From Humulus lupulus (lineage: Eukaryota; Streptophyta; Magnoliopsida; Rosales; Cannabaceae): DNA of 64,000 bases. The notes below the pieces were generated by a model, which saw nothing but the letters and a program-made list of their open reading frames with translations, did not search any database and was not told the origin of the DNA. This document shows, piece after piece, positions 43,429-54,950 of this stretch. Location: contig NC_084799.1 of the NCBI RefSeq assembly GCF_963169125.1, forward strand, positions 68,192,143-68,256,142, written 5' to 3'. Within the stretch, counting starts at the first letter, position 1; every line of letters starts with the position of its first letter. The position numbers and the translations under genes are program-made.

Positions 43429-45807
43429 GTATCATTTTTGGGCGTTCCTGCCCGATCCTGCAATATGAGGTCCCCCCGAGATGGTTACGACATCTTCTCC
43501 ATCAATCGGAGGGGCCGCTCGTCTTCCCTTGTTCAGGAGTTACTGTTTTGGGCAGGTGGTGCTGCAGCTGCCCTCTGGCTGGTAGAAGCCTGATTGGGGT
43601 TTTGGTTTCTTACATATTGCCTGAAATATCCTCTCGAGATCAGGCCTTCAATCTTATCTTTTAGTTGCCTGCATTCATCGGTTGTATGTCCGATATCTCT
43701 ATGGAATCTGCAGTATTTGTTGGAGTCTCTCTTTGCTTTCTCGTTCCTCATGGGGTCCAGACGCCTGAAAGGGACCTGGTTTTCATTAGCCAGGTAGATA
43801 TTCTCCCGAGACTCATTCAGCTCGATATACACTTTGTACATGGAGAAATATCTTTCCCCTTTCTTCTTCTTTCCCCCTTCCGCCTCGGGATTATTCCCTT
43901 CATTCTTCTTTCTTTTGGAAGGGTTGTCCACAGGGGGTTTTGAGGCCGTAGGATCTGCCGAGGTCGAAGCAGAGTTTACGTTTGTTGTTGTAGTTACAGG
44001 CTGAGAGGCCATATTCAATGCTGACCTTGCCTCTTCTACATTAACAAACCTCTGAGCTCGTCTATTGAACTCGGTTACGGACCTCACGAGTTTTCTCTGC
44101 ATATCTTCCCAGAGAGGGCTTCCAAGAATTACCCCAGCTTGGACAGCCATTAAATGGCCGCTGTCACCTACGTCACGAGCTCAGACGACTTCCAAATTGA
44201 ACCTTGTAAGGTAACTTTTCAATGTTTCATTCGGCTTCTGTCGGACATTGGTCAAGGCGGACGCCTTGGGCCTTATTCAAATCATGGCTCTGAATCACTT
44301 CTTGAAATCTCTAGATAATTGATCCCAAGAAGCAATTGAATGCCTCTTATATTTTTCAAACCAGTTTTTTGTTGGTCCTGTGAGCGAGGCGGGAAACAGC
44401 ATGCATCTGAGCTCATAGCCTACATTACACGCTCTCATAATTGTATTGAACGTACTCAAGTGACTGTATGGATCCAAATTCCCATCAAATGGTGGGACAT
44501 GAGGAATTTGAAATCCTTGAGGAAACATGGTGTTTGAAATATGGGGGGTGAAGGGCTCGAGTTCCTCGTCGAACTCTTCGTCCCGATCCTGACCTCGTTC
44601 ATTTTGTAAGAGCCTGAACGCTCTTTCCAGTTGTTCGATCCTTTCTTGGACTGGATCCACGGGGGGTCTGACTTGAAACTGGTTATCGTTGATCACAATT
44701 CCAGCTTCGCGTCTCCGTATAGGATTCTTGCATCCATTGAGGTGATCCCTCAGGTCTGGGTTCGAGGGGTTATCATTACCCTGATTTTGGTTCAGGTGTT
44801 CCCGTAAATGTGGGTGATCCCTTTGATTCCCAGCATTTCTGCGTCCCTGGTCATACATACTGACCGATCTAGTGTCTCTTGAGCCTTTACTGATATGGCT
44901 CGTCGCGCATTTGTTTCGAGATGGGTTCCTTTCTGGTTGTCTCATCTCAATAGTGTGAGACCGAGACATTTGGCTTCTTGTGGGTTGGGTACCTCTATGC
45001 TCCCTAGAAGTCTCCCCATTCCCATGTTCTCGCCCAGCTCGCCTTTTCCTATCACCCTGAGTCGGTTGTGTGTTTCTCCAAGTTTGTGAGGGATACCTTA
45101 TCGGCGATGGTGGGTGCCTTATGGGTGATGGTGGCTTCCATCCATTACGGGGCCTAGAAGGTCCCGAGTTTTCCTGTGCTGGTTCAGGAACGTTCTGCGT
45201 GTTACCAGGATTTTGGGTCCGAGCCTCCGTGGGGGCTCGGTTATTCCCAATCTCGGCCAGTACCTAAGCAGTTGAGTTGGTAGGAGCTCCAGCTCGGGTA
45301 CTTCTCCAGGGCCTTGAGGGAGCAAGCTGTTTTGCAGGTGGCGGAGGTTGCTCTGTTCTTCGGGTGGCAGCATTTTTGCAAGGTCACCCACGAGGCCTGC
45401 GTGGAGGAACATGAACATCTCGTGGAGGCGGAGCTTGGGCCTCTGGCGGAGGCGGGGGCTAAGCCGCTTGTGCCTCGGCAGCCAATCTGGCCAGCTCCTC
45501 GTTACGTTTCTTGGCCTCCGCCAACTGCTTTCATAGTTGACATTTTTTAAGCTCCGCAATAGGGACATATCGTTCAGGGTTGTAGTACATGTCCTCGTCG
45601 TCCCTGGGGGCCGGTGGTCCTCGAGAGTCAGAGGACCCACTCCTCTCATCAGGGTCCGAATTCATCATCAGCTGCTTCCCAGGGCACCGGGGGTAGTTAG
45701 CTTCCAATAAGATTTCCTCCTCAGGAACATTGGGATCATTCGCGATCATAGTTGATTCAAGGAGGCTTCTTCGAATGAATAGACTCACGTACGTACTGCT
45801 TAATGCT
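43429..45807 (-). pseudogene. gag of element F
   Basis: N-terminal part (about 45531-45770): MIANDPNVPEEEILLEANYP and DDEDMYYNPERYVPIAELKK, then a stop. The centre (44295-44969) holds an Asn/Arg-rich leader, the coiled VQERIEQLERAFRLLQNE, and the capsid core FQIPHVPPFDGNLDPYSHLS, ELRCMLFPASLTGPTKNWFE. The part 43533-44150 holds LVRSVTEFNRRAQRFVNVEE and the intact nucleocapsid-type motif YCRFHRDIGHTTDECRQLKD. Two or more stops separate the pieces (near 44292 and 44155). It matches H gag in organisation. Confidence 0.8.
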
Positions 45808-45823
45808 CTCAATGAAAGCACCA
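45808..45823 (-). other. Primer-binding site of element F
   Basis: TGGTGCTTTCATTGAG on the minus strand, three bases after the LTR and identical to that of element H. Confidence 0.75.
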
Positions 45824-45826
45824 AAC

Positions 45827-46634
45827 TGTTGATGCCGTTTTTCGTCAACTTAAATTGTAGAGCAATTAAACAACGTAAACTATGAAGTGAATGAATAATG
45901 AATAAAAACAAGAGGGTTTTGATGTGGTTCTGCAGTTAATTATGCCTAGTCCATGAGTCTATGTTATTAAGACTTAAAAATTTCTGGAAATTCTTCAGAG
46001 ATGAATTACCCAGAGCTTTCTCTCAAGCAATTAGTCATCGATCCTTTACAAGTGGTCATTCCTCCTCTATTTATAGGGGAGGTTACAGAGTTCATTCCCA
46101 CATATTTCGGAAAGATATTATGTATATCAATTTAAGTAATGACATTAAATGCAATATCTCCTATATACATGGAAACGTCAGGGAACAGATAACATACTAA
46201 ATGGTATCCCTTAAATATTGGGATTATACAACAATAAATATGTTCACACATAGTAGGCTATCCTAGGTGACTCATCAGGTCTTCGAGATCAGCAATCGGT
46301 ATTATGACTGTCAAGACTTACTGAACTGTTACGAACTTGCCACCCCACTTCAGGACATGCTCGGAGTAGATAGATATTGTCAAAGCTATCACACTCGAGC
46401 TTGCAGTTCCCAAGCTTGGACTGTTTTATCTGAGGACAGTCGGTAACTGATGTATCCCAATGTCGTGCCATTTCGAACTCAGAAAGTATCTCGAGGCTAC
46501 ATATCCTCGAGGTCATTGTTTTACTTCAAAGATTTTATAGCTGGACCATACAATGTTTTCATACCTTTTGAGTTCACACTTACGAGCCCAACTTTTGAGG
46601 TCATAACCTCTTACCTCGAAATCTGGGTGTAACA
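45827..46634 (-). repeat. 5' LTR of element F
   Basis: 808 bp, TGTTGATGCC...GGGTGTAACA on the plus strand, so it starts TGTTACACCC on its own strand. TATAAATAG on the minus strand lies at 46068-46075. The inner boundary is fixed by the primer site; the outer boundary is the point where the duplicated AT-rich block begins. Confidence 0.82.
46068..46075 (-). promoter_or_regulatory. TATA box of element F
   Basis: TATAAATA followed by GAGGAGG on the minus strand, about 240 bp from the inner LTR edge as in H and I. Confidence 0.6.
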
Positions 46635-47072
46635 AAAATATATAAAAAAAGCCTATCACATATTTATATTTATAGAACATATTTTTTATTTTTACCATTC
46701 CAATAAAATTATTTTTGCAGTGACCAATAAAAAAAACACAATTTATTTACATGATCATTGAAAAAATATTAGTGCCTTTCATATTTTTTTTAAGAAAATA
46801 ATCAAAGACTAGAACAAAAAAAAGAACATATGATACTTTTAAATATCTTTTTACAATTCATAAATCTCTCACAATAATGTACACTTAAAAAATTTCATTT
46901 TATTTATTAATAATATTAGAAAGATTTTAGATTTTATAAAAATTAAAACTATTATAATCTCTATATATATTGTGAGCATTTTTTATTTTACAATATCAAC
47001 TAATTTTATATTTAGAATTTGATATTAATTTGATATTTTATTTCTTTTATCACTCTATTTAAGATATATATT
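46635..47072. repeat. Direct repeat block, copy 2
   Basis: Same sequence and orientation as 23311-23703, starting immediately at the LTR of F and ending with CTATTTAAGATATATATT. It contains an extra stretch of about 30 bp around 46770-46805 (TAGTGCCTTTCAT). Confidence 0.8.
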
Positions 47073-47811
47073 CGGCAACAAAAATTTCTTTTGTTTTTTT
47101 TCCTTCCTATTTATTTTAAGAAATAAATCTAAAATATTGTTTAAGTTTTGAGAACGGTTTAAAATTATGTCTTCTTTTTATCAAAACCTATATATAACAA
47201 AATATGGCATTTGAGATTAAGTTTATGGAGGAAGATGAGGGAATTGTTTTCGTCATATCATTGTGGAAAAGCTCTGTTTCTATTACTAATTATAAAAAGT
47301 ATTTTGACTACTCTTCACAACTTCTAAGAGTATTTACATTCATACACATATATAATATAATTAAGGAGAAACCAAATACATCCTCCACTACCACCACCAC
47401 CATCACATACAGTACCTACATTTCACATTTCAGGCATAATGGTTTTGATAGGTGTGGTCCCTTTAAATATTAAAGTCAGATAAACAAAATTTTGTCCCCT
47501 TTTCGATTTCACAATCAAGGACTCAAAATTACATAAGCATGACACCTGGACCACCCAACACATGTCAATTTCTATATAAAGATTAATATTTCTATATGAA
47601 GATTAATTATGACAAAAAAATAATAACTAAATTCAAAATTAATATCCAAAAAAAAAATTACATGTTGGTGACTTGCTATATCAAGTCACTATATTGTCAC
47701 ATCATCATAATTGTTAGTACTCATCTATGGGTAGTAACTATTGAGAAGTCTTCCAATATTGTTTATTATCATATTAATTTATTTTAATATAGCTTAATAT
47801 ATAATAAATAA
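47073..47811. other. AT-rich DNA without recognisable gene
   Basis: A short frame at 47204-47473 starts MAFEIKFMEEDEGIVFVISL and ends in a Thr-rich simple-repeat stretch. It has no support as a gene. The last nine bases, AATAAATAA (47803-47811), are the target duplication of the next MITE. Confidence 0.45.
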
Positions 47812-48589
47812 GGATATTGGCGACGATAATACCTAAATTTTTTTCAAAAGTTACACTTTAACACTCAAATTTTTTGTGTGGTAATAATACATAAATCTAC
47901 AATTTTGGTGCAACCGTTAGTACTCACTGTTAAGTGTCTTTTAAGTATCCATGTAACACATTTTTATACTCGTAAATTTAGGTATTAAAGTGTAACTTTA
48001 TAAATGATTTTGGTATTATTGTCGTCAATATCCCTAAATTCTTTAAATACTATAAAAATCATTTTAAATTTTAAAAATCTAAAAGATAAATAGAAAGTAA
48101 TTAATAAAACTAAAATATGCAAATTCGAAACAACCAAAATTAAAATTGAAACTCAAAATCATCTCAAAATTCATATTATTAATTAGTTTTTAATAATCTT
48201 GTAGATTTTTTAAAATTTTAAATGATTTTTATAATATTTAAAGAATTTAAATAATTTAGTCTAAAATCACCCTAAAATCCATATGTGTCATGTGGATATT
48301 TAACGGGTAGTTTACGGTAAGTACTAACGGTTGCACCAAAATTGTAGATTTAGGTATTACTGCAAAAAAAAAAAGATATTAAAGTGTAACTTTTGAAAAG
48401 ATTTCGGTATTATCGCCACCAATCAGACTAATAAAAATGTATCACGTGGATACTTAATGAGCAGTTAACGGTGAGTACTAACGGATGCACCAAAATTATA
48501 GATTTATGTATTATTACCACCAAAAAAAGATTTGAGTATTAAAGTGAAACTTTTGAAAAAATTTGGGTATTATTGCCGTCAATATCCCT
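47812..48589. mobile_element. Mutator-type MITE with 9-bp target duplication
   Basis: It runs from GGATATTGGCGACGATAATA to GGTATTATTGCCGTCAATATCCCT, so the ends are inverted repeats (AGGGATATTGACGGCAATAA on the reverse). It is flanked by a perfect 9-bp duplication AATAAATAA at 47803-47811 and 48590-48598, the size used by Mutator-like transposases. A subterminal segment (AGTTACACTTTAATAC...TGGTGCAACCGTTAGTAC) appears once in the left arm and twice in the right arm. 778 bp, no coding capacity. Confidence 0.85.
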
Positions 48590-48598
48590 AATAAATAA

Positions 48599-50820
48599 GT
48601 AAATATATTTAGATTAAGAAAAACACATTTATTGTAGAATTTTTTTAAAAAGTTGTTCTTAGAAAAAGTTAAAAGCTGGGTTGTGTTGGCTTTAGCTTTT
48701 AGTTGTAGCTTCCGCATAAATTCTTCTTCAATAAGCTGTTTTCTGGCTGTTTACCAAACACCCTTACTGAACAACTTTTTCTGCACAATTTTTTCATAAA
48801 GCAACTTCTAGCTTTTCTAAAAATTGTACTAAAATGGCCCTTGATTGCATGGATTGTTCGTACTATTGCCAATAGTACTGGTTTTTCTTGTTTGATCACC
48901 ACCATCAATAGTTTGGTGGGAAACTAAAACTTTAACTTCTCCAAAAGTACATCTCCTCCTCTTCTTCCTCCCAAATTTCTCTTCAACTTACCCTTGTTCT
49001 CCCTAACTTTTCACACATTCTTCCTCCTAAAAACCAGATTCTTCGACTTCCAACACCCAACACTAGTATCAATCACAATATTACTAGCTTCTTTATCAAT
49101 GTCATACATAATATTGATGGGTCATAGTATTACCAATAATATTTGCTTTCTTCCTGAGTAATTAAGACCCTTAGATTTATAAGGCTTTCAAAAAATAAAA
49201 GTAGTGTGATATCTCTGAGAAAAAACATGGGCACTTTTATTATTTCTCCAATAGGTAGGATTTTTTTTTGCCCAAGCTATGGTATGGGGGAAGGGAAGTG
49301 AAATCTACCGATTGATTTGATATTAGCTGAGCGGCCATACTATGATTGTTCGGGAGACATGGCCACATGCGCTACACACAAGAAATAATTGTTTTGCGGC
49401 CTAGTTAAGATAGACCCACGCACATATGGCTAGCTTCCTTGCTAGCACATTCATCTTTACAAGGGCTTAGTGCTCCTCCAATAATTTACCTTGCCTTCTT
49501 TGCATGCTTTCCAAAAATTACCTTGCTTTATGGTGTGGCCACTTTAGTTTTAGAATTTGTCGCTCAACGTCGCGAGTCTACTTTCTCATTTCAGTGCTTG
49601 CCTTTTTGAATTTTTAGTAGGGGCCTTTAGTCTTTTGATTAGAGTAGGGTCGCAAGAGAGCAGAGTGTACTACCCTGCCATAGTCGTAAGTCAAAATATG
49701 ATTTTTGATGATGAAATTTGTGTCGTTAAAATAAAAGTAGTGTGATATCTTTGAGAAAAACATGGGCACTTTTAATATATATCTCTTCTCTTAGATCTTA
49801 TAGTTTTATTACATTTCAATATAATCTTAAAAAAATCATTAACAATTATTTTTTATATTTAATATATAAATATCAACAGGTACTTTTACATAATACTTTT
49901 GAACGTTATAAAAATCACTTAATCTTATTTTGTATTATTTGTGGGATCTCATTCCTCAAATTACTCATCAGGTATTGAAGAATTTATATATATTCATATA
50001 TATTATATAATGAGAACATACATTATTTAATATAATTATTAATTGTATGTTAAAAATGTATTGACTATTTATACATAATTTATTTTTTCACAATAAGTGA
50101 CTTATTGATTTTAAATATATTTTTATAAAAATAATAATATAAATAAACGAGTGATATTCTTAGTGACAAAAATTAGTTTTATGAGATCATCTCCAACCTA
50201 ACATGTAAAAATAGTACTAAATTTAGCACACATAAAATTATGAAATGACATATTTGGCACAGCTTTTATAATTGTACTTCAATATACATAAGCAAAAATA
50301 ATGCAAAAATGAATCTTCAATTAATGATCAGTTAATATTTATTGAAAATATAAAAAAATCTTTTTTATTTTTTTAATATCAATTATAAATAAGATACCAA
50401 AATATAATTAATGGAAAAAAAAAGTAAATAAAAAATAAATTATTTATTGTTTATCCAAATTTAGATTATGATATCTTATGATCCAAATTTCGATTAACTT
50501 TTAACATGGCCAAATTTGGTAAATTTTTAGCATACTATTCGAGAATCTTTTCTTTAAAGTATGCTATTTTTTAGCAATGTATCATAGATTTAATAAGACA
50601 AGCTAGTGAGCTTAACACAATAGCTCAAATCTTAAGAGACAAAATCATAGACCCAAATCATACTTAAATCTATAGTTGAATATCCAAGCTCAGTAATAAA
50701 GTCAAACTCACTCGAAAACTTATTCAAACTAGTTCGCCTTTCTCGCAAAAGGCTTGTTCTATGTGTGTTGATCACTACCAAATAGTTACACGGAGAGAAT
50801 CTCAATCTTAGAAGACGTTA
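48599..50820. other. Gene-poor DNA with MITE remnants and a 48-bp direct repeat pair
   Basis: At about 48640-48800 GTTTACCAAACACCC and AACTTTTTCTGCACAA resemble a small hAT-like element remnant. At 49192-49240 and 49728-49774 a nearly identical 48-bp sequence (AAAATAAAAGTAGTGTGATA...) flanks a less AT-rich 490-bp segment of unknown origin. From 50180 to 50600 the sequence starts with a GATCATCTCCAACC motif of the Harbinger MITE style, without a matching far end. Confidence 0.5.
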
Positions 50821-50828
50821 CAGATTTG

Positions 50829-51499
50829 TAGGAATGTAAATGGGGCGGGTCTGCCCCGCCCCACTTCCGCCCCACCCCGCCCAGCAAACATTTTGCCCCG
50901 CCCCGCCCCGATTAGTTTCTTGGAGCGGGGCGGGTCACCCTACCCCGGCTTAATCGGGGCAAGTCACCTTGCCCCAGCTTAATCGGGGCGGGTCTGCCCC
51001 GCCCCATTTTCCCCATTTAACTTTTTTTTTTAAGAAACATTAAATTATAATTTTAGAATTTTCCCCAAGCCTAAATATTATTTTTTATTGTAATATTTAT
51101 ATTTTACACTTGGTATCAACTACACCATCAAATATTATAATTTTTTTTTATTTTAAAATTTACAAAATAAATACAAGAATAATGATGAATTATATAAAAC
51201 ATATTTTTCAATATTTATAATTCTTTATAGTCTATATAGAATTAAAAATATTCTAAACCACATATAAAAGGTCAATTTTACGTACTATGTATATAAGTAG
51301 CATGAGAGAATTGGGTTAGAGTATAGAAAAAAAAAATTCGAGGCGGGGCGGCCACGCCCCGTTTAAATTCCTAGCAGGGCGGGGTGGCGCCCTGCCCCGA
51401 ATTCCGCCCCGTTTTTACTGGGGCAAAGATGCCCCGTCGGGTCGGGGCCCCACCCCGCCTCGCCCTGCCCCGCCTCACCACCCCATTTTTCCATGCCTA
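50829..51499. mobile_element. GC-rich hAT-type MITE with 8-bp target duplication
   Basis: It runs from TAGGAATGTAAATGGGG to CCCCATTTTTCCATGCCTA, inverted repeats of one another. It is flanked by the perfect 8-bp duplication CAGATTTG (50821-50828, 51500-51507), the hallmark of hAT transposition. The two ends (50840-51010 and 51340-51490) are made of GGGGCGGG / CCCCGCCC runs that would pair over more than 100 bp, while the centre is AT-rich. 671 bp, no coding capacity; frames across the GC runs are spurious. Confidence 0.88.
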
Positions 51500-52158
51500 C
51501 AGATTTGGCATACTTCAACTTGGTCTTGCAAGACGTGCGACTATAACTCCCTCTGCATTGGGAACGTAATGAGTATTGATTATTCACATCTTACTTTGTT
51601 CCCAATCCTTTCACTCTCTCTAAGCTCTATAGTCTACTCATATTTTTGGTCATACTACCATACCGTAGGCCAAGTTATTCTATTATTTTTTTGTAAAAAC
51701 CCTTGATTGGAAAACTTAATTTAGGCAAAATATTTTAACAATTAGTGTAGAAAATCGGGTGGAATATCTTGATTGATTTGTGAATTCATTTATAAATTTA
51801 TTTGTGAATTGGTTGTTAATTGATTCAGCAGTCCTTAATATGAAAATCTTTATTAGTGTGAATATAATATTCTTACCATCTTTATCACAAAATAGACTTT
51901 GTTGGTAAAATAATGTATTTTACTTATTCCCACTGAGTATTTAAGAATAAGACAAATTTGAAAATGAATCTGGTCAAGAAAAGTGACCAAATTCGTTACA
52001 GTCTGTCAAGACGGATGATCATACTGACTCAGCAGTTTCTTGATTTGTCAGAACAAAATCAACCTGGCTAGCAGATTTTTTCAATCAAAGAAATTTGCAA
52101 ATATTCTTGTATTAATTGCAAGATTTCAGAAGAGCTGGTCATGGACGTTTTTCTCAGC

Positions 52159-52166
52159 TATAAATA
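52159..52166 (+). promoter_or_regulatory. TATA box of the copia LTR
   Basis: TATAAATACC preceded by CTCAGC, with a leader starting near 52190. Confidence 0.55.
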
Positions 52167-52259
52167 CCTTGTCAAGGCCTTTGGAAAATTTACATCTTAC
52201 ATTTTGAACTTGATAAACACTTGTTATTTTTTAGGAGTATTTTTCTTTATAAAGATTAA

Positions 52260-53044
52260 GGGCCTGTTTGGCATTGTTTTCTGTTTTTTGTTTTCAAAGT
52301 TGTGTTCTCAGAAATGAGAACAGAAAATTGTTTTTGTAGTTTTCAAAAAACAAGAGGTGTTTGGTTAATGTTTTCTAAAAACAATTTTTTAGTTTTATTT
52401 TTTTAAAATCTTAAATAAAATATTAACAAATATATTTACAAAGGAAAAGATATTTTAAAAGTTTGTAATAAATAATGACATAAAATAATTTGAAAAAAAA
52501 ATGATGAAAAATAAGAAGTGAGAAAGTAAGGTGAGAAAATTTGAAGAAATAGAAATTGAGAAGAGAGAAATTGATCCAAGAAAAAATGAGAGAGGATGTG
52601 ATGAGAAAGAAAGTGAAGAGAGAGAAGTGAGTAGAGAGAAAGTGATGAGAAAGAAAGTGAAGAGAGAGAAGTGAGTAAAGAGAAAGTGATGAGAGAGGAA
52701 ATGACGAGAGAGAGAAAATGATGAGAGAGAAAATGATGATATATTAAGTGATGAGAGAAACTGAAGAGAGAGAAACTAATGAGAGAGAAAATTATGTGAC
52801 AATAAATGATGTTAGATAATAATAAATAAATAAATGATGTGAGAAAAAAAAAAGATAGATAAATTTTTTTTGAGAACAGAAAACAACTTTTTGTTGTTCT
52901 CAAAATTTTATGTTTTTTGTAACTTTGTTTTTAAAAATTGTTTTATGAAAACAACGCCAAACACCCCCAAGTTGTTTTCAAAAAACAGTTTTTAGCTTTT
53001 AAAAACAAAAAACAGTTTTTTAGTTAGGGTGCCAAACACCCTCT
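52260..53044 (-). mobile_element. hAT-like MITE family, copy 2, with purine-rich expansion
   Basis: Same family as 24348-24797 but inverted: left end GGGCCTGTTTGGCATTG, right end GGTGCCAAACACCCTC, shared internal GAGAACAGAAAA and CAGTTTTTTGTTTT motifs. It is about 785 bp against 450 bp because of a run (52500-52860) of GAGAGAAAGTGATGA-like purine units in the centre. A long minus-strand frame over this run (Ser/Phe/Leu-rich) is a simple-repeat artefact. It lies inside the copia LTR. Confidence 0.65.
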
Positions 53045-53560
53045 AAGTTTCTCACCTTAATCTTTGTGTGTGTGCTGAGTGCACTTGTTGTAATGCCCCG
53101 AAATCCCTAATGTGGTTTAATGGCTGGATTAGTAGGCCGGAAGGGCCATAACTGTTTAATTATGCCATTAAATGAATATATGCATGTTTATGTGAATTAT
53201 ATTATAATATGATGTTAAATACATGCATGTGGGTCCACATTTCAAGACAGGGATATTTTGGTAATTTGGCCTGTTGAGGGTGTAATTGTATATTTGTTTG
53301 CATGTCGGTAATATATTGTTGAGGCCACATTATAATGTGGATTTTTTCGAGCTTTTCAGCATGAGATGATCTTTGAATATTAAGTAGCGGTTTAGTCATA
53401 ACGGGATATGAATTATTGGTATTTGGGAATATCGAGAATAGTGGGAATTTGAGAGTGTTAATTATGATTAACGAAATAGGTGAAAGATGATGATTTTGCC
53501 CTTGGGAGGCTTTAGAAACTTTTGTTTGACCTAAGGGCATTAAGGTCATTTGACTTGAGA

Positions 53561-53567
53561 TATATAT
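53561..53567 (+). promoter_or_regulatory. TATA-like promoter of element E
   Basis: TATATAT preceded by CTTGAGA, followed about 45 bp later by a pyrimidine-rich stretch (TTTCTCTCTCCCG) suited to a start site; conserved in the 3' LTR at 60987-60993. It implies a U3 of only about 500 bp and a transcribed LTR leader of about 1.9 kb. Confidence 0.5.
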
Positions 53568-54707
53568 GATTTTGGTAACCTGTAGATGAACAGAACTAAA
53601 AGCAGAGCAAGGTTTCTCTCTCCCGTACATCATCTTCCCTCTATCTTCCTTTGGAATTTTTGGTCCCAAATTGAAGAATTAAGATAGGAAATCAACGCTT
53701 GGAGGTTATATACTTAGTTCATCTATTGAGGAGGATTCAAAACCAGCTTGAGGTAAGAAATTGTCCATGAAATTTAAGTTATACTCTATTTTTCTTTTAG
53801 TTTTCAGCCTATAGATTTTGATGTGGATAGTTGGAATTAATGGGAGTTTTTGTGTAAGATTGATTGGGTTTTGATGAGGGTGTTATGTAGATGAAGATTT
53901 GGGGTTGAATTGGATGTTTTGGTAAGGTTTGGGATTGGTTTGGAAGGTTGGTTTCAAGGGGAATCGCAAGGAGGGAAAATCAGAGGTGTTGTAGGTCTAA
54001 AGCTGGCGCCCCAGCGCTATGCAGGGCAGAGAATAGCCCTCTCTGTTTCTGGGGTAGCGCCCCAGCGCTAGTTGGCAGCGCCTAGGCGCTAGGTCAGTTT
54101 CAGGGAATGTTATTTTTAGGGCTCGGGATGGTTTTTAAGGCTCGGGGGTTGGTTCCTTTACCCCTTTTGAGAAGATTGAGAGTCCCGGAAGTGAGGGATT
54201 GATCTCGGGAGTGTGGTTTAGATTGTGAACCATTCATTGATTTACTTTATTAATGGTTTCTAATTGGTTATGATTAGGTAACCGCTAAGGAATCTAAAGG
54301 TTGATCGTTCTCAAGGGTCGTTCTTATATTAATTCTCGCTCGAACCAGAGGTAAGAAAATTGCACCCCATATGTGACATGCATGGTTATTCATGAGGCAT
54401 GTTGAATGTTTAGATGTGGACATGGATTGATTATTGAATGCTTAGCAAATCTTGCTCACCTGTGCATGGTACTGACTAATTAGTCATATTTGGCAAAGGT
54501 GTCAGTATCAATTGTGAAGCTGGGACTTATTAGTCAAGTTCGGCAGTGGTACTGGGCATTGGTCACACAGTGCTGACTTATAAGTCAGGACGACCTTAGC
54601 ATGTTTACCGCAAGCCAATAAAGATTAGATCTAATCGACATCTGCATTAAATGACTCAGAAGAGCGTTAATGCCGGACCGACCTCAAGTTCGATGAAAAC
54701 TAAAAGC

Positions 54708-54950
54708 GCTTGTGTGACTTACCCATCAGTCACTCATCTGTTAAGTTAGAGACTTACCCATCAGTCTCTCATCTGTTAAGTTAGAGACTTACCCATCAAT
54801 CTCTCATCTGTTTAAGCTAGTGACTTACCCAGCAGTCACTCAACTGTTTAAGCTAGTGACTTACCCAGCAGTCACTCAACTTTTTAAGCTAGTGACTTAC
54901 CCAGCAGTCACTCAACTTTTTAAGCTAGTGACTTACCCAGCAATCACTCA
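54708..54950 (+). repeat. 35-bp dyad array in 5' LTR of E (7 units)
   Basis: Units read GTGACTTACCCATCAGTCAC or GAGACTTACCCATCAGTCTC followed by TCATCTGTTAAGTTA-like spacers. Seven units here; the 3' LTR has ten (62085-62432). Confidence 0.9.

Larger units (their letters stand above)
41653..46634 (-). mobile_element. Tat-lineage element 'F', truncated in pol
   Basis: On the minus strand: 5' LTR (45827-46634), primer site, gag, protease and RT, breaking off shortly after the RT domain (PILSKPITGEILY) at 41653. Everything downstream (both RNase H domains, integrase, 3' LTR) is missing. Its proteins are homologous to, but clearly different from, those of element H. The outer flank of the LTR at 46635 is the copy 2 repeat block, into which F appears to have inserted. 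Confidence 0.85.

Noticed and set aside
50182..50600. Harbinger-type MITE from the GATCATCTCCAACC motif
   Set aside because: No matching inverted terminus or TTA duplication was found at the other side.
51363..51587. Gly/Pro-rich frames on both strands
   Set aside because: Produced by GGGGCGGG/CCCCGCCC arms of the hAT MITE.
52436..52903. Long minus-strand frame rich in Ser, Phe and Leu
   Set aside because: It is the reverse of a GAGAGAAAGTGA simple-repeat run inside a MITE; no start context, no conserved composition.
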